DNA of 23,720 nucleotides from an uncultured Spartobacteria bacterium (GTDB lineage: Bacteria > Verrucomicrobiota > Verrucomicrobiia > Chthoniobacterales > Terrimicrobiaceae), in assembly GCA_937960895.1 (NCBI GenBank), contig CALCJD010000031.1, positions 1 to 23,720 on the forward strand. Reading direction: 5' to 3'. Below are positions 14,616-22,909 of the stretch, piece by piece. A model generated the notes under the pieces. The model was given only the letters and a program-made list of their open reading frames with translations, searched no databases and was not told where the DNA came from. The first letter of the stretch is position 1. Each line of letters opens with the position of its first letter. A program made the translations under genes and the position numbers.

Positions 14616-16394
14616 TTACCGCTCGTACTGCCCCGCCCGATACAGTTCCGCGTAGGCGCCGTTTCGGGCCAGCAGTTCGGGTCCGGTGCCGGTTTCCGCC
14701 ACGACGCCGTTTTTCAGCACCACGATGCGGCCCAGGGAATGCACGGTGGCGAGCCGGTGGGTGATGATGAGGGTGGTGCGTCCCCGCATGAGCTCGGCGA
14801 TGGTTTCCATGATGGCATGCTCGGTTCCCGGATCGAGCGCGCTGGTGGGTTCGTCGAGAAGGAGAATGGGGGCGTCCTTGAGAAAGGCGCGCGCAATGCC
14901 GATGCGCTGACGCTGACCGACACTGAGATGGCTGCCCCGCTCGCCGACCGGACTGTCAAACCCCTGCGGCATCGCCATGATGAAGTCGTAGGCTTGGGCC
15001 CGTTTGGCCGCCTCGATGATCTCCGCGTCCGTGGCGTCGGGTTTGCCGTAGGCGATGTTTTCCTTGATCGTGGTGGAAAACAACACCGTGTCCTGCAGGA
15101 CCATGGCGATCTGGGCGCGGAGGGAGGCCTTGGTCAGGTCGCGCAGATTGTGTCCATCGATGAGGACCTCGCCGGCCACCGGATCGTAAAACCTCGGCAC
15201 CAGGCTCATCAGCGTGCTTTTTCCCGCACCGGTTCCGCCCACAAAGGCCACGCTTTCCCCCGGGTGGATGGTGAGGTTGACGCCCTTCAAGATCATCCGG
15301 TCGTCGGTGTAGCCGAAATGAACATCCCGAAAGGTGATTTCACCGCGGACCGGACCGAGAACCTTTGCGTGTGGGGCGTCCGGCACGTCGTTTTCGCGGT
15401 CGAGCACCTCAAAGCAGCGGGTGACCGCCGCCGCCGCGCCCTCCAGAGCCCACGCCGTGTAGCTGAGCTGCTCAAGCGGCGTGTAGAGCATGGGCAGGTA
15501 GGCGATGAACACGGTGAGGTCACCCAGGGTGAGATGGCCCTCGAGGACCTGCCGCGAGCCCACGTAATACATGAGGGCGGTGCCGGCCGCCATCAGCGTG
15601 CTGACCACCAGCGTGCTGAGAATGGAGGTTTTGTTGAACCGCAGGCTGGCTTCCAGGCTGCGGGCGGCCCGGTCCTGAAACTGGCGCACCTCAAACGATT
15701 CCCGGCCGAAGGCGTGCACCATGCGGATCTGCGCGATGCCCTCCTGGGTGAGCGTGAGCAGGTCGCTTTCGCGTTCCTGGATGGTCGTGGACTGACGCCG
15801 CACCCGGTCGGCAAAATACCGGATGGTGAGAAAGGCAAAGGGCAGGACGACCAGCGAGGTGAGCGCCAGCGGCCAGTTCATCCAGAGCATGATCCCAAAG
15901 GTCATGACCAGCGTGACCACCGAACTGAAGATCGTGGCAAACCCCTTGTTGTAGATCGTCTGGATGGCCTGCGAATCGTAGGCCACACGGAAGCTCGAGT
16001 CCGCGCTGCGCCGGGAATCGTGGAACTTGAGCGGCAGCGACTGCAGGCAGGCGTACAAATCCGTGCGCAGCCGCATGAGGGCGTGCAGCCCGACCCGGAT
16101 GAAAAGCAGGTTGGAAAGCAGGGTGACCACGCCGCCAAGGGCACTGATCACCACCAGGGCCACACACAGCCAGAAGGCCGCCTGAATGGGGGTGGCGCCG
16201 CCGAACCAGCGCGCGATGAGCTCCCGGGCCCCGGCGCTGCCCTGACTCGTGTCCAGCACGCCGTCCACGATGTATTTGAACGGCCAGGGACGGAGGGAAT
16301 TCAGAAAGGTGGCCAGCAGGGTCAGGACAATGCCCGCCAGGGTGGGCCAAAGGTGCGGTCGGAAATAACGAAACGCTCGGGCGTAAACGGACAC
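14616..16394 (-). CDS. ABC exporter, fused membrane and ATPase domains (592 aa)
   Basis: This is an MsbA-type half-transporter, expected to form a homodimer in the inner membrane and export a lipid, peptide or drug. Six transmembrane helices fill about residues 15-320. The ATPase domain has Walker A GGTGAGKST (386-394), Q-loop Gln434 in VLQDTVLFS, signature LSVGQ (490-494, a variant of LSGGQ), Walker B ILLLDEPTSALD with Glu515, and the H-loop ITHRLA. The start is a GTG at 16394 with GGAGG four bases upstream. A possible promoter TTGTCA-17-TAGCAA (16405-16433) lies so close that the transcript would begin inside this Shine-Dalgarno region, so it is not called. The gene is divergent from nadD. 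Substrate is unknown. Confidence 0.93.
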   Translation of the reverse strand: MSVYARAFRYFRPHLWPTLAGIVLTLLATFLNSLRPWPFKYIVDGVLDTSQGSAGARELIARWFGGATPIQAAFWLCVALVVISALGGVVTLLSNLLFIRVGLHALMRLRTDLYACLQSLPLKFHDSRRSADSSFRVAYDSQAIQTIYNKGFATIFSSVVTLVMTFGIMLWMNWPLALTSLVVLPFAFLTIRYFADRVRRQSTTIQERESDLLTLTQEGIAQIRMVHAFGRESFEVRQFQDRAARSLEASLRFNKTSILSTLVVSTLMAAGTALMYYVGSRQVLEGHLTLGDLTVFIAYLPMLYTPLEQLSYTAWALEGAAAAVTRCFEVLDRENDVPDAPHAKVLGPVRGEITFRDVHFGYTDDRMILKGVNLTIHPGESVAFVGGTGAGKSTLMSLVPRFYDPVAGEVLIDGHNLRDLTKASLRAQIAMVLQDTVLFSTTIKENIAYGKPDATDAEIIEAAKRAQAYDFIMAMPQGFDSPVGERGSHLSVGQRQRIGIARAFLKDAPILLLDEPTSALDPGTEHAIMETIAELMRGRTTLIITHRLATVHSLGRIVVLKNGVVAETGTGPELLARNGAYAELYRAGQYER

Positions 16395-16476
16395 AGTGCC
16401 TCCGTTGCTACGTCAATGGCGCACCTTTGACAATCGGAGATCGTTTTCGGTCCGCGCCCCCTGACACTTGCTCTTC

Positions 16477-16550
16477 CCCTTGCTCCTGCACTCCTCCGAT
16501 TTCGTCTCCGGGGCGCCCGGCACGTTTTTGGGGAGGAGGGGGAGCAAGGG
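16477..16550. repeat. long two-part inverted repeat between the ABC exporter and nadD
   Basis: CCCTTGCTCC (16477-16486) pairs perfectly with GGAGCAAGGG (16541-16550). CTCCTCC (16491-16497) pairs with GGAGGAG (16532-16538), leaving a small 4/2 internal loop. The enclosed 34 bases contain a second hairpin, CCGGG-GCG-CCCGG. It sits in the 231-base divergent spacer, so it could act in either leader. No T-tract marks it as a terminator on the plus strand. Confidence 0.55.
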
Positions 16551-16625
16551 CAGTGCGGGGGTACGGTGTGGCGAGGAGGGTTGACCCCCGGCGAAGGATC
16601 CCCTACTTCTGGGGTTCTCCGCCGC

Positions 16626-17204
16626 ATGTCTTCGTCGTCTCCCAAAAAAATCGGCCTGTATGGCGGCACCTTCGATCCCATTCACAACGGCCACCTCATC
16701 CTGGCCCGGGATGCGATGGAGCGCCTGGAACTGGATCGCGTGGTGTTTCTGCCCGCCCACGTTTCGCCGCACAAACTGGACCGTCCCCCCGCCAGCGCGG
16801 AGGCGCGCTGCCGCATGGTGGCGGAGTCGATCGAGGACGAACCCGGGTTTTTCCTCGATGACCGCGAGGTGCGGCGGGAGGGGCCGTCGTTCACCATCGA
16901 CACCGTGCGCGAATACGGCCGGGAATTCCCCGGCGCGGAGCTCTATTATTTCATCGGGGACGACAACCTTGACGAACTCCACACCTGGAAGGACATCGAT
17001 GAGTTGCGCCGGCTCGTGCAGTTTGTGGTGCTCTCGCGGGCGGGCATGCCCTTCCTGGCGGAATTTCCCACGATCACACGGCGGGTGGAAATTTCCTCGA
17101 CCGAAATCCGCAATCGCATTGCCCGCGGCCTGTCGGTCCGCTATATGGTGCCCTATCCTGCCACTCAGGTGATCACGATGCTGGGACTCTACAAAAATGA
17201 CTGA
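16626..17204 (+). CDS. nadD: NadD, nicotinate-nucleotide adenylyltransferase
   Basis: NadD transfers AMP from ATP to nicotinate mononucleotide to make deamido-NAD, in cytosolic NAD synthesis. The 192-aa protein has the nucleotidyltransferase signature GGTFDPIHNGH (13-23), the substrate-binding PAHVSPHK (43-50) and the C-terminal ISSTEIR (156-162). The ATG at 16626 gives a normal length; a start at 16566 would add 20 unsupported residues. No Shine-Dalgarno sequence is present. It overlaps rsfS by 8 bases, and the nadD-rsfS pair is common in bacteria. Confidence 0.96.
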   Translation: MSSSSPKKIGLYGGTFDPIHNGHLILARDAMERLELDRVVFLPAHVSPHKLDRPPASAEARCRMVAESIEDEPGFFLDDREVRREGPSFTIDTVREYGREFPGAELYYFIGDDNLDELHTWKDIDELRRLVQFVVLSRAGMPFLAEFPTITRRVEISSTEIRNRIARGLSVRYMVPYPATQVITMLGLYKND

Positions 17205-17553
17205 CAGCGAAGTTCTCGCCCGCGCCTGCGCGGAGGCCGCCGCGGATAAAAAAGCCGAGGACATCGTCGCCCTCGACATGCAGGGCATCTCGACCTTCAC
17301 GGATTTCTTTGTGATCTGTTCAGCCTCCTCCGAACCCCAGCTCAAGGCCATCAGCTCCGCCATCCGCGAACAGGTCCGCGAAAAACTCGGACGCACCCCG
17401 ATGTCCGAGGACGGCTTTCCCGGCAGCCAGTGGGTGGTCATCGACTATCCGGGCGTGATCGTGCATGTCTTCCTGCACGAAAAGCGGGAATATTACGGAC
17501 TCGAAAACCTCTGGCGCGACGCCCGGCGTCTGGAACTCGGGATCGAATCGTAA
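17197..17553 (+). CDS. rsfS: RsfS, ribosomal silencing factor
   Basis: RsfS binds ribosomal protein uL14 and blocks subunit joining when nutrients are low. The 118-aa length is typical. Family landmarks are AEDIVALDMQGISTFTDFFVI (near 20-40), EDGFPGSQWVVIDYPGVIVHVF (71-92) and the C-terminal YYGLENLWRDA. It starts inside the end of nadD (8-base overlap), which suggests translational coupling, since no Shine-Dalgarno sequence is seen. A GC-rich hairpin begins six bases after the stop. Confidence 0.96.
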   Translation: MTDSEVLARACAEAAADKKAEDIVALDMQGISTFTDFFVICSASSEPQLKAISSAIREQVREKLGRTPMSEDGFPGSQWVVIDYPGVIVHVFLHEKREYYGLENLWRDARRLELGIES

Positions 17554-17558
17554 AGCCC

Positions 17559-17583
17559 GGAGGGACGGCCGCCGGCCCGTCCC
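17559..17583 (+). repeat. GC-rich 3' hairpin, copy 2
   Basis: This 25-base near-copy of the element at 13088-13112 starts six bases after the rsfS stop codon. GGGACGG pairs with CCGTCCC around the loop CCGCCGGC. Relative to copy 1 one stem pair changes from A-T to G-C, preserving the fold. No T-tract follows. Confidence 0.55.
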
Positions 17584-17692
17584 ATGATGAAACCAACCGC
17601 CACCCGTCCGGTCGCCGCCCCTTGCCAAAGGGGCGCGTCCCGATCCCTCTCCCCCCCGGCCAATTCCCCTCACCTAACGCTTGTCATTGCCG

Positions 17693-19477
17693 GTGAGTTT
17701 CGCGACCCTGCCCGGCGTGCTTGAACTCCGCGACGTAACCCTCTTCATCCAGCAGGGCGGCGAGGTAAGGCCCTTGCTGGCCGATATTTCCGCCCGCTTC
17801 CCCCGCGGCCATTTCGCGGCGATCATCGGTCCCTCCGGCTGCGGCAAGAGCACGCTGCTCAAGGTGATCACCGGCATCGCCCACGGGGAGGAGGAGGGGG
17901 AGATTTTCTGGCAGGGGCAGAACGTCATGGAAAAGGACTTCTCGCCCTCGGAAATCGGCTACGCGCCGCAGTTCAGCATCGCGTACGAAGAACTCACCGT
18001 GCGGGAATGCGTGGCGCATTCCATTCAGCTCCGCGTGCGCGGCATGCACGGTCCGGCCCTCGAGGAGGCCGTGGTCCGGGTGCTGGACGAAGTCAACATG
18101 ACCGAATTTTCCGACCGCCTGGTGAGCGTGCTGTCGGGCGGACAAAAACGCCGCCTCGCCCTCGCCATGGAGCTCGTCAGCAAGCCGGTGATGCTGCTCT
18201 GCGACGAGGTGACAAGCGGACTCGATCCGCAGTCCGAAGACGAAATCGTCAAGCTGCTGCACGGCCTTTCCCGCACGGACGGACGGGTCATCTTGTCCGT
18301 CACCCACAGCCTCCGGCACCTGAATTATTACGACTCCGTGCTCGTCCTCTACCAGGGCGTGGTCGCCTACCACGGTCCGCCGGAATACCTCTCCCACTAC
18401 TTCCGCTGTGAAGATCCCCAGGACCTCTACGCCCAGCTGGCCCTGCGCGAGGCGAAGGAATGGGCGCAGTCATGGAAAAAACACCGCCACGCCTTCCTGG
18501 AAGCCATGGAGGGACGCGAACTCGGCGAGCAGCTTGAGGAGGTGAATTACAGCAGTCCGGCGGAGGAACAGGACCACACCGTCGAAGCGCCGCCCCAGGA
18601 GGAGCGCAGCGAATCCCTGCCCGCACCCGATGCGTTCAGCCAGTTTCTCACCCTGACCACACGCCGGTTCCGGATTTTCTCCCGAAACAAGGCGCAGATT
18701 TTCCTGCAACTCGGACTCATCCTCGGTTTTCCGCTGCTGGTGGCCATCTTCGCCTGGAACGGACTTCCCGCCATCCAGAACCTCTCGATGGGCGTGGAAC
18801 TGAACGTGTTCCAGCAACTCGAGGAAAACGTCAAATTCCTCGAGCAGGGCAGCAAGATCGGCAGCCTCGTGTCGGGCATTGTGATGTTTCAGGTCATCCT
18901 GCTCACCCTGATGGGCGCCAACAACTCCGGACGGGAAATCGCCGCGGAACGGCTCATTTTCGAAAAGGAAAAACTCTCCGGTCTGAGTCCGCTGGCCTAC
19001 ATCGGCAGCAAGATCGTGTTCCTGCTCGTGCTCGTGCTGGCCCAGTCGTTGTGGATGGGGCTGTTTGTCCATTTTGTCTGCAATTTCCCCGGGGAACTGC
19101 CGGCGCAGCTGCTTTTCCTGTTTCTGGTCAATGCGGCCATGACCTCGATCTGCCTGGCCATTTCGAGCATGATGGGATCCGCCGAGCAGGCCTCGCTGGT
19201 TTCGATTTACCTAGTGGGTTTCCAACTGCCCCTCTCCGGCGCGGTGCTGGCCCTGCCCGACTGGGTGGGCGCCCTCACCCGTCCGTTCATCTCCGCCTAC
19301 TGGAGCTGGTCCGGCGTGCTGCAAACCCTGCGGGGCGAGCGGTATTACGACATCGTCACCATGGTGGCGCAGACCGGCCTCTCCCCCGCCTCGCTCTGCC
19401 TGTGGGTGCTCGGCTCACACATTGTCATCGGCCTCTTTGTGGCCTGGATCGGCTCCCAACGCAGCCGGCTGCACTAG
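17693..19477 (+). CDS. ABCG-like ABC transporter, fused ATPase and ABC-2 type permease (594 aa)
   Basis: The order ATPase then membrane domain marks an ABCG/White-like fused half-transporter. Motifs are Walker A GPSGCGKST (46-54), signature LSGGQKRRLALAMEL (from 147), Walker B VMLLCDEVTSGLDP (166-179) and H-loop SVTHSL with His205. A charged linker (about 240-310, rich in Glu and Gln) leads to an ABC-2 permease domain with about six membrane helices from residue 330. It contains the EIAAERLIFEKEKLSGLSPLAYIGSK coupling region, of which REIAAER is the landmark. The start is uncertain: GTG at 17693 was chosen, but TTG codons at 17681 and 17687 are in frame and none has a Shine-Dalgarno sequence. 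The substrate is unknown; no partner gene adjoins it. Confidence 0.9.
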   Translation: MSFATLPGVLELRDVTLFIQQGGEVRPLLADISARFPRGHFAAIIGPSGCGKSTLLKVITGIAHGEEEGEIFWQGQNVMEKDFSPSEIGYAPQFSIAYEELTVRECVAHSIQLRVRGMHGPALEEAVVRVLDEVNMTEFSDRLVSVLSGGQKRRLALAMELVSKPVMLLCDEVTSGLDPQSEDEIVKLLHGLSRTDGRVILSVTHSLRHLNYYDSVLVLYQGVVAYHGPPEYLSHYFRCEDPQDLYAQLALREAKEWAQSWKKHRHAFLEAMEGRELGEQLEEVNYSSPAEEQDHTVEAPPQEERSESLPAPDAFSQFLTLTTRRFRIFSRNKAQIFLQLGLILGFPLLVAIFAWNGLPAIQNLSMGVELNVFQQLEENVKFLEQGSKIGSLVSGIVMFQVILLTLMGANNSGREIAAERLIFEKEKLSGLSPLAYIGSKIVFLLVLVLAQSLWMGLFVHFVCNFPGELPAQLLFLFLVNAAMTSICLAISSMMGSAEQASLVSIYLVGFQLPLSGAVLALPDWVGALTRPFISAYWSWSGVLQTLRGERYYDIVTMVAQTGLSPASLCLWVLGSHIVIGLFVAWIGSQRSRLH

Positions 19478-19806
19478 ACCCGCATCCCTTCAGGCCAACA
19501 CCCCCCCGGCCCGCCGCCCCTGGGGAAAAGGCTCCATAAAGCGCTCCGACATCGGGTTCACCGTCAGAGAGTTGGGTGAAGGGAATCGCGGAGGACCGGA
19601 GATGGCCGCACGAATATCTTGCAAAAGGCGTTGACAATGCCGCCCGGTTGCAGTTCTTTGAACCATCATTCGATTCGGGCGGCCGTCCGGCGGCTCCTTC
19701 CCATCGAACCGTAAAGTCAGCTTCTCTCAACCAACCCCAAGCCGGTTGTGTGTGCCTTTGAAGGCCCCCAACGCGAGCGAAAGGATTCCCATACCCACAT
19801 ACTTTC
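19478..19806. other. intergenic region upstream of yebC
   Basis: No gene is supported in these 329 bases. The region probably contains the promoter of the yebC-rho unit (candidate at 19631-19659). Short open frames on both strands lack protein-like composition. Confidence 0.5.
19631..19659 (+). promoter_or_regulatory. weak candidate promoter for yebC-rho
   Basis: A consensus -35 TTGACA (19631-19636) is followed 17 bases later by TTCTTT (19654-19659), a poor -10. The implied leader before yebC would be about 140 bases. Only the -35 is a strong match. Confidence 0.3.
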
Positions 19807-20562
19807 ATGGCCGGCCACAACAAATGGTCGAAGGTCAAGCGCATCAAAGGCGCTCTGGACGCAAAACGCGGCAGGCTTTTTTCAAGGCTTTCCAAGGAAA
19901 TCGCCGTCGCCGCCAGACTCGGAGGGGGAAACCCCGACTTTAATCCCCGTCTGCGCGCGGCGATTCAGTCGGCGCGCGCCCAGAGCATGCCCAATGACAA
20001 CATTGAACGCGCCATCCGCAAAGGCGTGGGCGAACCCGGCGTCCAGGCCGTGGAGGAAATCGTCTACGAAGGGTACGCCGCCGGCGGCGTCGCCCTCATC
20101 GTGGAAACCGCCACGGACAACAAAAACCGCACCGCGGCCGACCTGCGACTGATCTTTTCCAAACATCACGGCAACCTCGGCGGTCCGGGCAGCGTGTCCT
20201 ACATGTTCCGCCGCAAGGGACAGATCACCGTGCCCCTCGCCGCGGTGGACGAGGACCGTCTGCTGGAGATCGTGCTGGACGCCGGCGCCGAGGAACTCTC
20301 GAGCGACGACGAACACCACATCATCACCATGCCGGCCGACCAGCTGTATGCCGTGGCCGAATCGCTGAAAAAGGCCTCCATCGAGCCCGACAGCCAGAAA
20401 CTCACCTACATCCCCGAAAACTCCGTCCCGGTCGCCGATTCGCAGACCGCCTCCCAGGTGCTCAAACTCTGCGACGCGCTGGAGGATTGCGACGACGTGC
20501 TGAACGTTTACGCCAACTTTGACATCCCCGACGACGTCCTCGCCCAGCTGCAGGACCACTGA
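19807..20562 (+). CDS. yebC: YebC/TACO1-family translation factor
   Basis: YebC-family proteins act on the ribosome, easing translation of difficult sequences such as proline runs; some members were earlier described as DNA-binding regulators. The 251-aa protein opens with the invariant MAGHNKWSKVKRIKGALDAKRG. It continues with NPRLRAAIQSARAQSMPNDNIERAI, of which MPNDNIERAI is the hallmark, and EEIVYEGYAAGGVALIVE. The acidic C-terminal NVYANFDIPDDVL is also typical. The start is fixed by the conserved N-terminus; CCCACATACTTTC precedes it with no Shine-Dalgarno sequence. rho follows after 11 bases and is probably cotranscribed. Rho here has a nine-proline run, a plausible client for such a factor (inference). 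Confidence 0.96.
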   Translation: MAGHNKWSKVKRIKGALDAKRGRLFSRLSKEIAVAARLGGGNPDFNPRLRAAIQSARAQSMPNDNIERAIRKGVGEPGVQAVEEIVYEGYAAGGVALIVETATDNKNRTAADLRLIFSKHHGNLGGPGSVSYMFRRKGQITVPLAAVDEDRLLEIVLDAGAEELSSDDEHHIITMPADQLYAVAESLKKASIEPDSQKLTYIPENSVPVADSQTASQVLKLCDALEDCDDVLNVYANFDIPDDVLAQLQDH

Positions 20563-20573
20563 ACTTTTTTGCC

Positions 20574-22211
20574 ATGACTGAAGAAAACACCGAAATTTCG
20601 ACCGAGACTCCCGCGGCTCCCGCCAAGAAGACGCGCCGCGCCTCCACCGGCACCGCGCGCAAGCCTCGGGTCTCCAAAAAGGCTGCGACCGGCAAGCCGG
20701 CGGCTTCGCCCGATGCCGGGCGTCCCCACAACGCTGTCGAAAAGGTGGATCTCTTCGATGATGTCAAACCGGCCGCCGCACCGGAACCCGAAGCCCCGGT
20801 GACCCCCGCCGCGACCCCGGCCCCCGAAGCCGGGACGCCCGCCGCCCCGGCGGAGGCCGCGCCCGCTCCGGCGCCGGCGGAAGCCGCTTCTTCGGAAAAT
20901 CCGGAACCCGCCCGCGAAGAACGCCGCAATCGCCGCGAACGCTTCCGTCGCGGACGCCGCAAACGGCAGGACGCCGAGGCGGAAAACGAACAGGCCACCG
21001 AAAGCGCCGCTGTGGAAGGCGAATCCGCCCAGCCCGCCATCACCGTGACGGAACCGGCTCCGGCCCAGCCCGCGCCGCCGCCTCCCCCGCCCGCCCCTCC
21101 GGCTCCGCCCACCTATGCGGAAGGCATCGTCGAGGTGTCCGGCAAGGGATTCGGCTTCCTGCGCGAACCGCGCCGCAATTTCTCGCAGTCCAACAACGAC
21201 GTCTTTGTCACCCCCGAGGTCGTGCGCAAACACAACCTGCGCGACGGCATGTGGATCAAGGGCGAAACCCGCCGCGGCAGCCGCGGACCGCAGCTCTTCA
21301 AGCTCACCGAGCTGGAAGGCCAGGATCCCGACACCTTCCCGACCAACTTCCCGCTCTTTGAGGAACTGACCACCATCAGTCCCAACCGCCGCATCAAGCT
21401 GGAAACCACCCCCGACCGCCACACCACCCGGGTGATGGATCTCATGACCCCGATCGGCAAGGGTCAGCGCGGCCTCATCGTGGCCCCGCCCCGCACGGGC
21501 AAAACCACGCTCCTCCAGCACATCGCGGACGCCGTGGTGAAAAACCACCCCGAGATGAAGCTCATCATTCTCCTCGTCGACGAACGTCCCGAGGAGGTGA
21601 CCGAAATCCGCCGCACCGTGCCCACCGCCGAGCTGATGGCCAGCTCGAACGACTCGGACATCAAAACCCACACCCGCATCGCCCAGCTCGCCTCCGAGCG
21701 GGCCAAGCGCCTCGTGGAAATGGGCAAGGACGTGTTCATGCTCATGGACTCGCTCACCCGCATCGGCCGCGCCTTCAACAATGCCCAGGGCGGCGGCGGA
21801 CGCACCATGTCCGGCGGCGTGGACTCCCGCGCCCTCGAAATCCCGCGCAAGATCTTCGCCGCGGCCCGCAACACCGAAGAGGCCGGTTCGCTCACCATCA
21901 TGGCCACCGCCCTCATCGAGACGAACAGCCGCATGGATGACCTCATCTTCCAGGAGTTCAAGGGCACCGGCAACATGGAGCTCGTCCTCGACCGCAAGAT
22001 CAGCGACCAGCGCATCTACCCGGCCGTCGACATCTTCCTCTCGGGCACCCGCCGCGAGGAACTCCTCCTCACCCCCGAGGAACTGCACAAGATCAGCGTC
22101 ATCCGCCGCGGCCTCGCCGGCCACAAGCCGATTGAAGCCATCGAGCGCCTCCTGTTCTTCATCCGCAAATATCCCACCAATGCGGAGCTCCTGAAAAACA
22201 TCCCCGGATAA
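20574..22211 (+). CDS. rho: Rho transcription termination factor with long disordered N-terminus
   Basis: Rho is the hexameric RNA helicase that ends transcription at factor-dependent sites. The C-terminal 360 residues are standard: cold-shock RNA-binding domain (EGIVEVSGKGFGFLRE, from 183), Walker A APPRTGKTT (304-312), DERPEEVTE, Walker B-like FMLMDSLTR and GTGNMELVLDRK. The first 180 residues differ from E. coli Rho. The helical Rho_N subdomain is not recognisable; instead there is a Lys-rich start, an Ala/Pro-rich stretch, a basic patch EERRNRRERFRRGRRKR (115-131) and a proline run (168-178). The total is 545 aa against 419 in E. coli. ACTTTTTTGCC precedes the ATG, with no Shine-Dalgarno sequence. 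A weak hairpin follows at 22248. Confidence 0.95.
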   Translation: MTEENTEISTETPAAPAKKTRRASTGTARKPRVSKKAATGKPAASPDAGRPHNAVEKVDLFDDVKPAAAPEPEAPVTPAATPAPEAGTPAAPAEAAPAPAPAEAASSENPEPAREERRNRRERFRRGRRKRQDAEAENEQATESAAVEGESAQPAITVTEPAPAQPAPPPPPPAPPAPPTYAEGIVEVSGKGFGFLREPRRNFSQSNNDVFVTPEVVRKHNLRDGMWIKGETRRGSRGPQLFKLTELEGQDPDTFPTNFPLFEELTTISPNRRIKLETTPDRHTTRVMDLMTPIGKGQRGLIVAPPRTGKTTLLQHIADAVVKNHPEMKLIILLVDERPEEVTEIRRTVPTAELMASSNDSDIKTHTRIAQLASERAKRLVEMGKDVFMLMDSLTRIGRAFNNAQGGGGRTMSGGVDSRALEIPRKIFAAARNTEEAGSLTIMATALIETNSRMDDLIFQEFKGTGNMELVLDRKISDQRIYPAVDIFLSGTRREELLLTPEELHKISVIRRGLAGHKPIEAIERLLFFIRKYPTNAELLKNIPG

Positions 22212-22247
22212 CGGGAAGGGCGAATTCCGATTGCGAAAACCGGAACC

Positions 22248-22288
22248 CCGGAGGGCGCAGCCACGGCCGTCCGGCGGGTGGTTTTGAC
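22248..22288 (+). terminator. weak hairpin after rho, possible terminator (related to copies 1 and 2)
   Basis: CCGGA-GGGC pairs with GCC-TCCGG (22248-22274) with one mismatch, 37 bases after the rho stop. A TTTT follows about ten bases later. The core from 22250 (GGAGGGCGCAGCC) resembles the GC-rich hairpins at 13088 and 17559. Its efficiency as an intrinsic terminator is doubtful. Confidence 0.3.
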
Positions 22289-22774
22289 TCGCGACAGAGC
22301 GCCGCTGTCCCATTTAGCGCAATCTGTTGTGTTTCGTTCAGCAGGGCCGACGGGGTGGGAATTTTTCGCCTGCAAACGACAAAGTCTGTCTGAGGAAAAA
22401 TCAAGGCCGGCGCGCCCCTGAGCTTGGGGGGCATCGGACAGGTTTTCTGCCGCAAAGACCTCTCCGCCTGGCGGTTGTCCTTGCCAGACCGAACCCGTCC
22501 CGCATAAATTTCGCCCGGAAAGCCCCCCCAAAAGTGGGACGCTGGCACAGATGCTGCTAAAACCTCGTAACGGCAACCAAACCATGGACTTTCAGGGGAT
22601 AGATTATCGGCCGGACGGAGGCGCGAGGGTAACAGGGTGCCGTCCCGGACCGGCCAAATCCTTTGGTTTCCGTCAGCTCCTCATAGGGGGCCGCCTGCGC
22701 GAAGGGTTGCGAGGGTATCGCGCGGCGGCAGGGGAGACCTTGCTGAGTTCCCCACACCGCATTCCCGGCCCGCC

Positions 22775-22792
22775 TGTGACGACATTGTCACA
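22775..22792. promoter_or_regulatory. 18-bp inverted repeat, candidate operator
   Basis: TGTGAC and GTCACA are perfect six-base arms around GACATT. The half-site TGTGA resembles Crp/Fnr-family sites, but the spacing between TGTGA and TCACA is 8 rather than the 6 of the E. coli Crp site. It lies about 200 bases before the PEP-CTERM gene. The binding protein is unknown. Confidence 0.35.
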
Positions 22793-22909
22793 CTCCCTTC
22801 CTTCCCCGGGCCAAAGTTTCCGGCACACTGCCGGATGTCAGCCGGGATCGCAGCCGGCCGCCACGACCTCCGGGGTCATGGCGAATCCTTGCGAACCAAC
22901 CATCAACCA

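Noticed and set aside
14739..16430. 563-codon plus-strand frame opposite the ABC exporter
   Set aside because: All ABC motifs are on the minus strand; this frame has no family features.
22550..22760. Possible cobalamin or cyclic-di-GMP riboswitch in the long spacer
   Set aside because: Conserved core boxes of these families could not be found in order on either strand.
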